Part shown: piece by piece, positions 10,096 through 22,300 of the stretch
Position numbering within the stretch: position 1 is the first letter of the stretch
How the letters are laid out: every line of letters begins with the position of its first letter
NCBI GenBank assembly: GCA_963277665.1
Contig: OY728132.1
Location: 273,794,898 to 273,858,897 of the forward strand
Reading direction: 5' to 3'
Origin: Viscum album
Lineage: Eukaryota > Streptophyta > Magnoliopsida > Santalales > Viscaceae
Length of the DNA stretch: 64,000 bases
Notes under the pieces: generated by a model
What the model was told of the DNA's origin: nothing
What the model saw: the letters and a program-made list of their open reading frames with translations, nothing else
Database searches by the model: none
Made by a program: the position numbers and the translations under genes

Positions 10096-10293
10096 AAGGT
10101 TTGTGCTTCAGATCATTCTCGAAGGTGGCCAGTGAATTTCTCTTTGTATCATGAGCGTTCTAATGCATATCTTGTTTGGAAGATCTTTGTAGTAGACAAC
10201 GATCTAAAAGTGGGGGATGTGTGCATATCTGAGCATGACTTTAGTAGTGTCCCTCAAAATGTCTTTAAACTGACCATCTTGAGATGTATCTAA
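10096..10293 (+). pseudogene. Captured B3 DNA-binding domain fragment (REM-like), right copy
   Basis: Inverted partner of 9,116-9,313. It is open from AAG at 10,096 to TAA at 10,291-10,293 (65 codons) and reads RRWPVNFSLYHE, then FVVDNDLKVGDVCISE, then FKLTILRCI. Several residues (WPV, FVV) are closer to the B3 consensus than in the left copy. A stop codon (TAA) lies shortly upstream in frame and no convincing start exists, so it is a fragment. Confidence 0.72.
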
Positions 10294-10337
10294 ACTTGTG
10301 ACTTTCTTTCAAATAGTGACTCTTTTCAGAACTGTGG

Positions 10338-10679
10338 GAGTTAACATTTCTCCAACATATTCACACACAAAATCACCCTTCGACATATCCTACAATGTCT
10401 TCAGACCCCACCCTTTCCCCTCGGCTGTCAAAAAAACCTAAAAGACAATGGCTAGAAATGATCATTCCAAAATGCATTTAAACTGAAACCTTCCAGAAAA
10501 AAATAGAGTACAATACCTGCAAGTTGTAACTTAGGTCGCTTTGCACAAGCCGATTTCCACATTGTTTGTAGCAACCACATTTGCTCCAACACTCTAATGA
10601 TCTTCATTGCTTCATATCTTTTATACTCTTCTAGAAACCCTTCTCTAAGAAGGTCAACTATCGTGTATGCATACTCACC
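10338..10679 (-). pseudogene. Captured SUVR-type SET-domain histone methyltransferase fragment, right copy
   Basis: Inverted partner of 8,729-9,071. On the minus strand it reads GEYAYTIVDLLREGF, then ECWSKCGCYKQCGNRLVQ, then NLQ at the exon end, an intron, VFLTAEGKGWGLKTL, an in-frame TAG and KGDFVCEYVGEMLT. This copy keeps the conserved Cys (CGC) and the Gln before the intron that the left copy has lost, so it is closer to the donor gene. The TAG after GLKTL is present in both copies and therefore predates the inverted duplication. The C-terminal part of the SET domain is absent. Confidence 0.82.
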
Positions 10680-10684
10680 TTAAA

Positions 10685-12120
10685 ATGTGACGTGTACGAG
10701 TCAACCCCGCATCAATCTGAGGCCTATTGTGGCTGACACAACTCCAAGTGCCTCTGTTTTGTTCAAAATGGACTTATTTTTAAGTGAGAAATCAACAACT
10801 GACATACGGGAAACGGACCAAACGCCTTCGGATTGTGTTGACACTTTAGGACAACGATTCATGGGTTATATGTGACGTGTACGACTCAACCCCGCCTCAA
10901 TCCGAGACGCGGTGTGACCGGTATCACTCCAAGTGTATGTATTTAGTTTAAAATGGACAATATTTTACGTACATACGCCAAACTGATCTAACGGCTTCTG
11001 ATTGCATTGATACTTTTTCACAATGATAAATGACTCATGTGTGACGTGTACGATTCAACACCGCATCAATCCGAGGCCCGGTGTGGCCGACACCACTCAC
11101 AGTGTCACTGTTTTGTTAAAAATGGACTTATTTTTAAGTGAAATCAACAACTGACATACGGAAAACCGACCAAACACATTGGGATTCTATTGAAACATAA
11201 GGAAAACTATCCATGGGTCAAATGTGACGTGTAAGATTCAACCCCGCCTCAATCAGAGGCGCGGTGTGACCAGTGTCACTCCAAGTGTATGTATTTAGTT
11301 TAAAATGGACAATATTTTACGTACATACGCCAAACCGGTCTAATGGCTTCTGATTGCGTTGATACTTTTTCACAACAATCAATGACTCATGTGTGACGTG
11401 TACGATTCAACACCACATCAATCTGAGGCCCGGTGTGGCCGACACCACTCACAGTGTCACTGTTTTGGTAAAAATGGACTTAATTTTAAGTGAAATCAAC
11501 AACTGACATACGACAAACCGACCAAACGCATTGGGATTCTATTGAAACGTAAGTACAATGATCCATGGGTCAAATGTGACGTGTAAGAGTCAACCCCGCC
11601 TCAATCAGAGGCGCGGTGTGACCGGTATCACTCCAAGTGTATGTATTTAGTTTAAAATGGACAATATTTTACGTACATACGCCAAATCGATCTAATGGCA
11701 TCTGATTGCATTGATACTTTTTCACAATGATCAATGACTCATGTGTGACGTAACACCGCATCAATCCGAGACCCGGTGTGGCCGACACCACTCACAGTGC
11801 CTCTCTTTTGTTCAAAATGGACTTATTTTTAAGTGAAATCAACAACTGACATGCGGTAAACCGACCAAACGCATTTGGATTCTGTTGAAACATAAGGGCA
11901 ATGATCCATGGGTCAAATTTGACGTGTAAGAGTCAACCCCAACTCAATCCATGGCCCGGTGTGGCCGACACCACTCAAAGTGCCTCTATTTTGTTCAAAA
12001 TGGATTTATTTTTAAGTGAAATCAACAACTGACATACAGGAAACCGACCAAACGCCTTAGGATTGTGTTAACACTTTAGTACAATGATCCATGGGTCATA
12101 TGTGACGTGTACGAGTCAAA
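10685..12120 (+). repeat. Right subterminal array of 352-bp (2 x 176) units
   Basis: The motif GACATACGG or close recurs at 10,801, 11,153, 11,505, 11,848 and 12,031. The first steps are 352 bp, the fourth is 343 because of a 9-bp deletion near 11,750, and the last is 183 bp because two like half-units are adjacent. The array is the inverse of 7,549-8,728 up to about 11,850 and extends about 270 bp further. It ends at GTGACGTGTACGAGTCAA before unrelated sequence. Confidence 0.9.
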
Positions 12121-13021
12121 CCTGGGGTGGATTACATGGCTTTCCTACATGGAATATATCCCACTACACGTCTTTAATGAGCCAGCTACGCAGTTTATCC
12201 CTTGTACAAATACATAGGAAGAATCACATGAGATCGACGTCATGTACTAACACAGGGCAAGGGTTTATAAGAGGACACAAGATCAAAGGGTAACACGTAT
12301 ATGTTTTTTAACATGCCATGTAATTTCCTATTGATATGACATGTATATTCACACAGGCAGCTGAACATTGGAGTTACCCAGGGTAAAGCGACAAGGCATG
12401 TGACCCTTTAAATGACACATAATTTTATGTACCATGATTGATCTCATTGAACAATATATCAAGGACATATTTCATTAGGGTTGGCTCCCATGATCCTTCC
12501 TAGGATGGTTTTGGTATCTTTTCCGACTTACGGTAGTACGATCGCTTCAGCAGGACGTCCTAGACATAGTTGGAGTCTCTCTGAAAGTCCTGGAGTGAGA
12601 TCATATATCTATTTTTGAGGTCCAGGTAGAGTCATGTATCAACGCAACCAATCCTACCAGACATCGATCCTATATATAGAATGTTAATCTTGATGTCTCA
12701 TTACAGTCCCCCAATTTATGATATGTTACCTTTTTTGTATTAATATACATAATTACTAAGGGTGATGGTTGGGAGAGTTAGGATATCCTTTTTATGTATT
12801 GCAGAATGATTCATGGAGCACGGGCTCTACACGATTTGTCAAAACCAAGTGTCAATCCAAGGAGAAACAATGCATAGTGGAATGTTCTAGTATTTATCTT
12901 CTGAGTTCTGTAGGAATATTTTGTGATACTATGTAATGAGGTAGTTTTGGTTTCTGGGTAGATGGTATCTAACTCATGGTAAGAACACTGTTTGGTTGGG
13001 TTGTGATCGGTTGATGACATG
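12121..13021. other. Unidentified CACTA interior between right array and terminal hairpins
   Basis: About 900 bp of mixed-composition sequence, less AT-rich than the DNA outside the element. Short frames exist on both strands but none shows a recognisable domain. It may be filler or further captured sequence. Confidence 0.4.
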
Positions 13022-13023
13022 CT

Positions 13024-13085
13024 TGTGGTTGATATACTGGTTTTTGTGCAGGTCTGTGGTTGATATACTGGTTTTTGTGCAGGTC
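13024..13085 (+). repeat. Two direct copies of a 31-bp unit
   Basis: The unit TGTGGTTGATATACTGG followed by TTTTTGTGCAGGTC occurs twice in a row with a 31-bp period, just inside the terminal hairpin array. Confidence 0.85.
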
Positions 13086-13135
13086 TGCTCGGCTGGCTGT
13101 ACTGGTGCAGGTTTTTTATTAGCAGCAGGCAGGGA

Positions 13136-13273
13136 TTTAACAGCGCTTTTTTAGCGCTGTTAAAGGCGACATTTAACAGCGCTAAAAAAGCGCTGTTAAA
13201 GGAGATATTTAACAGCGCTAAAAAAGCGATGTTAAAGGAAACATATAACAGCGCTTTTTTAGCGCTGTTAAAG
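13136..13273. repeat. Terminal hairpin array: four inverted repeats at about 36-bp spacing
   Basis: The palindrome TTTAACAGCGCT, a 5-6 base A or T spacer, and AGCGCTGTTAAA occurs at 13,136-13,164, 13,172-13,200, 13,208-13,236 (one arm base changed) and 13,245-13,273. The spacer alternates between T-run and A-run types, so each unit also reads as its own inverse. Half-sites (CAGCGCT, AGCGCTGTTA) continue to 13,350. Position next to the terminus fits a subterminal protein-binding array of a CACTA element; binding is inferred. Confidence 0.92.
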
Positions 13274-13275
13274 GA

Positions 13276-13288
13276 CCCCCCCCCCCCC
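13276..13288. repeat. Run of 13 C
   Basis: A homopolymer of 13 C between the hairpin array and the terminus. Its length may be uncertain because of sequencing error. Confidence 0.9.
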
Positions 13289-13330
13289 TTATCAGCGCTG
13301 AGCTTTACAGAGCTTTTCTAGCGCTGTTAA

Positions 13331-13372
13331 AGCCCGATTTTAGCGCTGTTATTGCCCGTTTTTGTAGTAGTG
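13331..13372 (-). repeat. Right terminal inverted repeat of the CACTA element
   Basis: On the minus strand the end reads CACTACTACAAAAA followed by CGGGCAATAACAGCGCT and further half-sites. CACTAC(T/A)A plus an A-run is the conserved start of CACTA termini. The adjacent CAA (13,373-13,375) is the candidate target duplication. The matching left end is outside the window. Confidence 0.88.
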
Positions 13373-13375
13373 CAA

Positions 13376-16325
13376 CATATATTATTATGGGAATTTATTC
13401 CCTTAACAATTTTTCACAGTAGGCTAATGAATTTACCAAATCATATCCCCCGAGAGTGTCGTAAATAATAGTGAAGCAAGGCCTATTATCATGCATGAGT
13501 TATGATTCATGTCTATCTCAAAGTGTTGTTTTCCAGTTATACCTATTGATACATATGTGCCAGAGCCGCCAATACCTAATCGTATCTAGACAGACATGTA
13601 TTTTAATAATAAATTACTTACTCTATACTAAACAAAATTTGGGGATGTTTTTATTATACTTAGTCTTATCCTTAAGTCTTTCATTATGGTATTTTAATCA
13701 TAATCCCAAAATATGTAAACCTATCCTCTAATACTAACTATTACAACCCTACACATTATTTCACACATTAACAATATTTATTACATAATATATTCACATG
13801 ATACAACATAGAATATCTAGAGGTATAGTGTCTCTAAGTATTAAGAACATTACATAACAACTTAAAACTTGAAATTTCCATCATTATTGAAATATTCTTT
13901 TACATGACCACATACATTCCTTCATACTTATAATTGAATTGGATAATATACGGACATGCATAAAAAACGGAATGCTATAAAGACATGTAAGAGAGTAAAA
14001 AAGAAATAACATGAACAATAATGTACATATTATGAAGTAGTAATATCACTGGATAATAATAGAAATTTGAACATAAATGCATGATATAGCATGATTATCA
14101 TAACATGGAAGTGGGTCAACAACATTTAATAAGATATTAGCATGAGGCAAAGATCATGGAACATGGAGCATTATTGAAACCTCATTTAATATGAATCATA
14201 ATGATTATAACCTCATTTTATGTTATGTATCATGATACTAGTATATACACAATGCATTGAAGTTTTATCATGGAACACACTTCTCAATCATTTCATTTCA
14301 TGCATAAGTGTTCCATGTGGATCATATAACATCGATTCATTAAAATTTTTCATTTTTTCAATGATACAGGAATATGGAATTCATATAGGAAACTGTATAA
14401 TCAGTAGTTAATTGTGTATAAATTTTACTACCCTTGATAGATAAATGAGTTGGTATTCACTACACAATGACATTGTCTTGGAAATTCGCCGTGCAATTTT
14501 AGCAGCATACTGTTGTGAAATAGGAATTCATAAAAATGGTAGACGAGAAATAAAGGCATGTATCAACAAATGTAAATGAAATAGAAATTTTGGGGTCATA
14601 TATACATGTGTCCCAACACTTTTAATAGAATTTAGAGTCATAATAATAAATAATTTCTTGAACGTAAATGAGAAGAGATAAATTCTTTACATAATTTCGG
14701 CATGGTAATAGGTGTACATTGGAGGAATTAATAAGACAGAACGAATTATATAATCATTCAAAAATATAGAGGAAAATATGGGGGGAGGTGATAAATCATA
14801 CCACAATATTGTTTATTGAAAAAAATTATACAACAATATAATGAAATATGGGAAAAAATGAGAAATTAAGAGATCTTTAACTTGGAAGTGTGATCCAAAA
14901 GGCTTGGGAGAGTCTTCAGAGAGGATTATTGGGAAAATAGGGTGCCTTGGGAGGATCATATATAGATAAGGTAAGAATTTGGTCAATATTTAAAGGCTTT
15001 TAGTGAATAGGATGTGGGATCTTGGGTGGGTTTATATATGAAAATAGAGGCAATTCTTTATTATTAAAGTTTTGGAAACTACACGTATGACTAATCAAAC
15101 CCAGAAACAATCCCATGGTTTTTGGAAAATTGTTTTTTCAAAAGATAGTTTATAACACTATATTATATGGATAATGTAATGAACTTATTATTATATAATG
15201 CTTGTTTATGTAGAGGTGAGTCACACTCTCAAGAAAGTCATTTTAAAATTTAAAAATGTTTTATAAGTCTTGGAGGGTCAACTAAGTCTTTCTATAATAA
15301 ATAAATAAAACCTAAACTCTAATTATTTTAATGATAAAACATATATTTTCTGAACCTTACCATTATATTATTTTAATACATAACTATTGGGTCATTATGA
15401 TGTTATAAAACACATTATATATTTAACGGTATTTATTTTTACCCAAAAAGTTGACTCTATCATAAAATTATTAAAAAATCACTGTTAAATAATATAGATG
15501 TCCTGAGTACAAAAATAAAATTCATTTTATCTAAATAATTTTTCAAAATATGTGATTTTTTTCATTTTAAATAAAAACAGTCATTTATTGATAATTAATG
15601 TGGTTTGAGAAAAACAGATATCAAACCGTATTAAAACATACAATTGAATACATAAAAATTCATTGATTATTTATATTTAACATGATTTAATTTATTAATA
15701 ATATTATATTGAATTTTTTTTAATTCAAAAATCCATTAATTCATAAAAATACATTTATTAATTTAATATTAACTAAAAATACTATTTATTGAAAATGAAT
15801 GTATATTCATTATACAAAAAATAATTCACATAATCACTGTGTTCGGGTCATGTTACATATCCCCTAAAAAACCTATATAAGACCTAATGGAAAGGTTTTT
15901 GATAGTGACAGACTCCTGGGGATGCTTAGAAAACATCTCTCGGGTGGTAATATCTATTTACTTCTACTTCTCCCATTGGTCATTCTGTTCAAGATTAACG
16001 TGTTGAAACTCGGCATCGGCATGGTCACGAGTGAGACCCAATGACACTACCTCCATTTGGAGATCTGAGAAATGGGCTTTGAATGGAGAAATTATACTAG
16101 ATGAGGCCATAAATTCCTATTTTGAGTAAATTGGGTTTGTTAAATCTATATATTGATACTAATCGTGAGGTAACTGTTCAACAACTATATTAAAAATGGA
16201 AACAATTTCTATTGGTATATTAAAATATAAAAACATATAACCATGGAATTGAATATGTTATATTAAAATTTTATATAATAGGACATTTAATTAGATCAAG
16301 AGAAATATTAATTAATAATAGTTTG
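13376..16325. other. AT-rich gene-free sequence
   Basis: No domain-bearing frame, RNA gene or repeat was recognised. Only a short minus-strand open stretch at 15,964-16,056 (reading MEVVSLGLTRDHADAEFQ and on) has coding-like composition; it is too short to identify. Bases 15,900-16,090 are visibly less AT-rich than the surroundings. Confidence 0.5.
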
Positions 16326-16329
16326 GGTA

Positions 16330-19300
16330 ATCACACTCCCATTAGAATATTTTGATAAAAAATCTAAAGTTACGAATAAATGTTAGGAGAAAAACTCTTT
16401 ATTAGTTTTTTAAATAATGAATCAAAAGAAAATGAAAGAGAGAACATTTGAATGAGTTGAAAATGGCATGAATTACATAAAAATAATATTTAAATATATC
16501 CATTTGGTAGAATATAAACAACTAAAAATAAAATTACATGTGAATATTGAACATATCATAGTGAAACAACAATAAGAAGAGAAAAAAAAATACATTTAGT
16601 CCCAAATCATATGAATTCACATTTAACACATATATAATAAACATATAAAGGATAATTACATATTCCATAACCTTATCAATATATATCACCCATTATAAAT
16701 TCCATTATAATCATTTAATATATATATATAATATTTATTATTTTATTATTTTAATTAATGGATGGTAGTAAATTTGATTATTTGATAATGTTTTTTATGG
16801 CGATGTCCATCCACATTATTTCATAATCAGTTAATCATTCTCAAAATATTTATTATAGTGGAATAATTTTATAATTAGTTAATATATTAACCCATGGTTT
16901 GAAATAATTTAATTCACAATGACTAAATTTATATTTATTTTATCAATTGTAAAATTAAAATTAAAATAATAATTGATTTTAGATTCACCCCTTTAAAACT
17001 ATAATAATATCACATATTAATAAAAAAATATTATATATTATCATAATTGAATCTAGAAACCCTTTCATCATGATGTAAATGGTGAATATATTAGAGCATC
17101 ATTCATATATGTGGTTAAACATACAAAGACAATAAAGATCTATAATAATGAGAAAAATAATATTATACAATTATATAGTTTTTATATTATTTAAATAAAA
17201 GCATAATGATGTTAATATGACACTATGAAGGATTTAATCCCGCTAATTATGACTAAAAACTATCCAATGCTATATGGGGAACTATGTACGAATAATTAGT
17301 TAGTTATTAGGGGGAATCCTTTGGGGTTATGTTATTTAGGATGGGTAAGGCATGGGTGATTTTATATATAAGGTTGGGTGGATTTATTTCAATATCTCAA
17401 TAATTTTCCTTATTACATGATAAGTGGAACATAAATTAAAAAAACTAGGTATTATCATGATTATCTCTACTATAACCTTTAATTTTAATTTTTATGAGGA
17501 TTAAATTTAATTTCAAATATTTACTCAATTTTATTGTTTTTATATTTTATCGATGTCATTCACTCTTAACAAAGGAAAATTTTATTTTTCTCATAAAATT
17601 AAATAAACTCTTAGCTAGTTTATAGTTCAGGATTTACTAATGAAATAAAATTTAACAAATTACATAAAGAGATATTTGTAGTCTAATATTTAAATAATAT
17701 TAAATAATATTTTAGAAAAAAATCTTGATTTTTTCTTATTTAATGTCATATTATATTTCCCTTATTATGTTTATATATTTATGAAATGTTGGTAAATATT
17801 TATTGTAAATTTTTAATATATAATATATAATTAAGTTTTAATTTTTATAATCGGATTATATAATCATTATAATGTTTATAATATAACAGTTTTTTATATA
17901 GATTCCCAATACTTATCCATATTTTTAATGGTCGTATATTGGTTGTATTTCATATTTAATCTCACATATTTGTATATAATTACATAGTTCAAAAAACTAA
18001 ATTAATTTAATTTTTTTCTCAAATAAAATTATAATATATTTAAAATATTATTTCATATTATTATATTTATAATTGTTGTTATGATATTCATGAAACTATG
18101 AGGATAAAGATTTTTCATTTTTCATTTTCTTATTTATTTACAGCTTTATTCCTCTTGAAAATTTTAGAATGACTTTTAACATTTTATTCTCTTAATTTAT
18201 TTTTTTATATAAATTACTGAAATATTTTTCTTTGGAAAACATGTTATATGTTCATTTTAATTTTGTGTAGTGTGTTAAAAAATATATTAAACAAATTGAA
18301 GGAATAAAAATACAATGTGTTACATATCATTAAGAATATAGGGTTTTTAATTATGTGTTTTGTTCATCACATGTTTTTCGTTGATTACCAAGGAGGATAA
18401 TCACTAGAAGTTTTCTAATGTAATTTTCTAGTATTTTGATCAATATTTTATTTTGGATACTTTCATATTTTAATGTATGGGAGAATGAGTTGAAATCATT
18501 GATGTGATGTTTCGAATGATATTTTGGATGAATTTGAAATCACACAACAACATGTCTATTTCTTTTATCAATTATTTATAGAGTGAATAATTTTAACTGA
18601 ATATGAAAGTAGAAAAATAGTATCTTATATATCCATTATAGGTTGTCCTTTAGACTGTAGATGATAAATTTTTCTTGACTTGTTTATATTGCATCATGAC
18701 TTGATGCAAAGAGGATTTTGGGTTATGGGTTCGTGTATTAGGGTTGTTCACCTAGTCATAAAGTAATTATATGATTTTTACTATATATATAAATTATCAC
18801 CAATTTTTTATAATATATATTTATTATTTTCAATTTATTGTATATTTAAAAAAGAAGGTAGATATATATTTGACGAGAAGAAAAGTTTATGTGATGAATA
18901 TTTATTAGACCCCTTGATAGTGTTTATTATAGTTTAATTGAAAATATTTCACCCTAAAAGTAATTGTTAATATAAATATTTAATTGTTGACATCCATTAG
19001 AAATTGGGGATATTAAGTGATTTGTGATCTAATTTTTAGGATTTTAAATAGACAACACAAATTGTAGCCTAATGAAATTGATTTTATTGTGATGTTTTAT
19101 GTCACTTTTTAATTTATTAATTATTAATTTATTTATATTCCACATATATTTTTTTTATTTCCTCATCCTTTGTTATGTAAGTTCCATAGACATCCCAAAT
19201 TATCTAATGATAAAAAATTAATTTTTTAACACATGTGGTCATATTTACAAAAATCAAAGTAATTCTTTCTCAATTACTAATTTAATTATATTCCATTAAT

Positions 19301-22300
19301 ATTTTTAAGGGTGTATAAATTTATTCATCTATGTATTTAATACCGGAGAATTAGAATTTGTTATCTATTATTTATTTCTTTTCTGTATCCTATAGTATGA
19401 TAGAATTTGATTGATGATATTTGTAGAATATGATTAATATAAGATATAAATAGGATTTTAGAATTTGTAATATGATAAATATGTAGAAAAGAATAACTAT
19501 CTATAATTATGTCAAGATAGTGTAATGTTGATTAATAACATGTATTAGTTTGATAAATTATATATATTTATATATATGTTTTAGAGAGAAATTTCTTGGT
19601 GTTGTCCTCATGATATTGTGTTGTGGGGTAGATTGTGTGGCATTCATATTTTAGTTTCCTATTATAAGAAAATGAAATTAATGGAATTAATTAATAAAAT
19701 ATACAGAATAATTAAAAAATATTTTTTATTAAACAAGATGCGTGATGAATTCATGCGAGTGTTGGACAGTTTTTTATGTATAAAAATAAACTCTAGATGG
19801 TAAATTAATAAAATATCTAGAATTTGATGACAGAGGAGTTAATATTTTACTGTAGGTAAAATTATAAAAATATATGTATCAAAATAAAATAATATGTTGG
19901 AAATGAAAATTTTGATATGTGGGAAATAATGGTGCAATGATTATATATAAACACAAGAATTTGAACGTAAGATATATAATTTTTTATATGTTTTATGTGG
20001 TGTTTTTTGGATAATGGAGGTGGTGGTAGTTGCATGGAGATAGTGACATAATAAATTGGATGGTTATAGAGTTGGATTGATAATAAGTAAACCATATGAT
20101 ATTATTGAGATTCATAGTATAACATCATAATTTTTTAATTTTTCATACACCGCTGGCTAATTCAAAAAAATATTAATACGAACTACATATGATTTTCGAT
20201 ATCCAGTAGGCACATGATATCTTGGATGTGAATGGATGGATGACTACTCTTCCACTCCCTATATTAAATCTAGGGAGAGTGTGGTTATATATCATTAGTT
20301 ATGTTTATGATATGTGGGGGACTTCGCAAGGTTATGTGGTTTTTCTATATGGGTGTGATATAATGTCTATATATGTGTCTAAATTGTGGATATTAAAATT
20401 ATGGTTTGTTATATTGATATAGAAATTAATTTGTGTACCCAAATATTTTTTCATGGTGTATGAGGATAAATATAATTTATTCAATCTATTTTTTGATTCC
20501 TCCTTGGATATATTTTCATTATTTAAAATATTATTATATCATATTTTTATTTATAGAGTGAGTTTTTGATGATATGGTTTTTTTACATGGTATAATAGAA
20601 CGTTTTTATATTTTTGTATTGTTTATTTAGTACTCTTCTTATACATTTTCAAGTGTGTTTTTATAGAAACATAGTCACTTTACATTTGTTCTCACAACTA
20701 TTACTATATATTATTTTAACATACATATCGGAGGGTTTTCTAGATCCGGATAAACATGTCAATATAATGATGTGATGAAAAATATGTATGGGGTAATTTT
20801 ATCCTTCATCGAAGAATATTTATTTCATTGTATTACGTTGAAGATGATATATTTTATTATTATACATAAAATTTAATTCATGGTTGTATATTTATTTTTA
20901 GTGGTAATTATTATCTTATATGATGTTTGTCTTCATTATTGTTTCATCACATATCATAAAGGAATAATGTTGGTAATTCATCCCATATTGTATGTTTTAT
21001 ACACTCGGTTCTAGTCTCTTACAAGAATCATACTGGAGGAGGGTTTAGGGGACATAACTGAGTTTAATATTATCCCAAAATATGTTCTGGTAAGGAAGGA
21101 TCATCACATGATCATCTTAAAAAAATTACCATAATATAATATTGACTTATTCAATTCCTCTATAATAAATTTAGAGTTTTTCCATAAGTGTTTCATAATT
21201 ACAATTATAGTGTTCCTAATATAATGTCTGAACAAATAACCAATAAAAATAAAAATAATTATGACCCTCTTACATTCCACAAATTACTTAATATATTTAT
21301 CCTTAAACACTAAAAGAAGGATCCAAAAAATAGTTAATTTTTGAATAAAAATTCTTATAGGGAACTAAAATATCACATTAATAGAAGAAAAACTTTATTT
21401 ATCCCTATTGACATTCCCTACATAACTAAGAAATCCCAAGTTCATATATTGGGTCTGATTAATAAAATTATAAATGGGGGGAATAAAATATAACAATTTA
21501 ATGTCCTTTTTGAGATGGATTCCATGATTGGTGGGAATAAGGCATATGTCTCATAATCTCAAAATATTGGTGAAGATGTTTTTTTCCCAAATATACTTTC
21601 CCACAAAAAGACACGACTCTTAAAATCATTAATAGAGATTTTGCTGACCATAACAAAATTATTATAAGTATAACAAAAAAATTTAATACGACTAATATAT
21701 AATCAATAAAATATAAAATTTAACCCAAAATCATATAATAATATATATTGATTCCATAAAATTTAGGTTTTATATAAAACTAATTTTAAAATAAATTTAT
21801 TAAAATTATAAATTACAAATCTATAACTAGGGAAAAAATAATAGAGATGAATGATATCCCAAATAAAGTCCCTTCCAATAGAAAAATATCAAATATCACA
21901 AATAACTTTGATTAAATTTTAAATAAATTCAACACAATGCATACTTAATTTAATAAATTTAAATTAAAAGTCCTTGATATATATAACAATATAAGGAAAG
22001 GATACTACATTAAATCCATAATAATAGAATATCTACAGATAACATTCCTATTAGAAATTTGTAGTCAACATTATTAACAAAAATAATTACTGGTAATATA
22101 TTCATTTGTAATTATATGTATATGTTAATTCCAAATAAAATAAAGAATCACCACTTCAGTCCTATTTAAAAAAGATTGTATACACATTTATAAAGAAAAT
22201 TCAATATCATAAATAGCAAAAAATATATGGGTGTTTAGAGACTTTGTCATTCTGAATAATGGAAATAAAATCATTATTAAGAAATATAGACATTATATAA

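Larger units (their letters stand above)
7549..11850. repeat. Large imperfect palindrome, arms about 2.15 kb, 13-bp spacer
   Basis: Arms 7,549-9,697 and 9,711-11,850 are reverse complements; the centre is ATTGGTT / AACCAAT around base 9,704. Paired positions add up to about 19,408 over the whole length, for example the array border 8,720 with 10,688. Arm differences include single substitutions, a 1-bp indel inside the core and a 9-bp deletion in the right array (one period 343 instead of 352). The inner 970 bp of each arm holds captured gene fragments; the outer part is the 352-bp array. A transcript across the centre would fold into a long double-stranded RNA. Confidence 0.92.
1..13372 (+). 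mobile_element. CACTA (En/Spm-type) DNA transposon, 3' portion; 5' end outside the window
   Basis: The element is defined by a TNP2-type transposase gene, a second multi-exon gene ending in a Ulp1-like protease, long subterminal repeat arrays and a right terminus at 13,359-13,372. Read on the minus strand, that terminus is CACTACTACAAAAA, the classic CACTA inverted-repeat start. The coding strand runs left to right, so the missing left terminus lies upstream of base 1. The three bases after the end (CAA, 13,373-13,375) would be one copy of the 3-bp target duplication typical of this superfamily, but the partner copy is not visible. The element exceeds 13.3 kb. It carries captured host-gene pieces in a large palindrome. 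Both transposition genes contain disabling lesions, so this copy looks recently inactivated. I infer that genes, arrays and terminus belong to one element because they follow each other in the expected order; nested insertion of a second CACTA between 6.6 and 12.1 kb is possible. Confidence 0.85.

Noticed and set aside
10687..10875. 62-codon frame in the right array (and its mirror at 8,534-8,812)
   Set aside because: It reads through repeat units only; no domain and repeated by array structure.
7549..11850. Palindrome as an assembly or inverted-chimera read artefact
   Set aside because: The arms differ by substitutions, a 1-bp indel and a 9-bp deletion, and the outer repeats are unequal, so a simple fold-back artefact is unlikely; long-read coverage across 9,704 would settle it.
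6685..12120. CRISPR-like regular repeats
   Set aside because: Units are 176-183 bp with no unique spacers, in a plant transposon; this is tandem subterminal repeat DNA.
19862..20095. 77-codon minus-strand frame
   Set aside because: Biased composition expected from AT-rich DNA; no domain.
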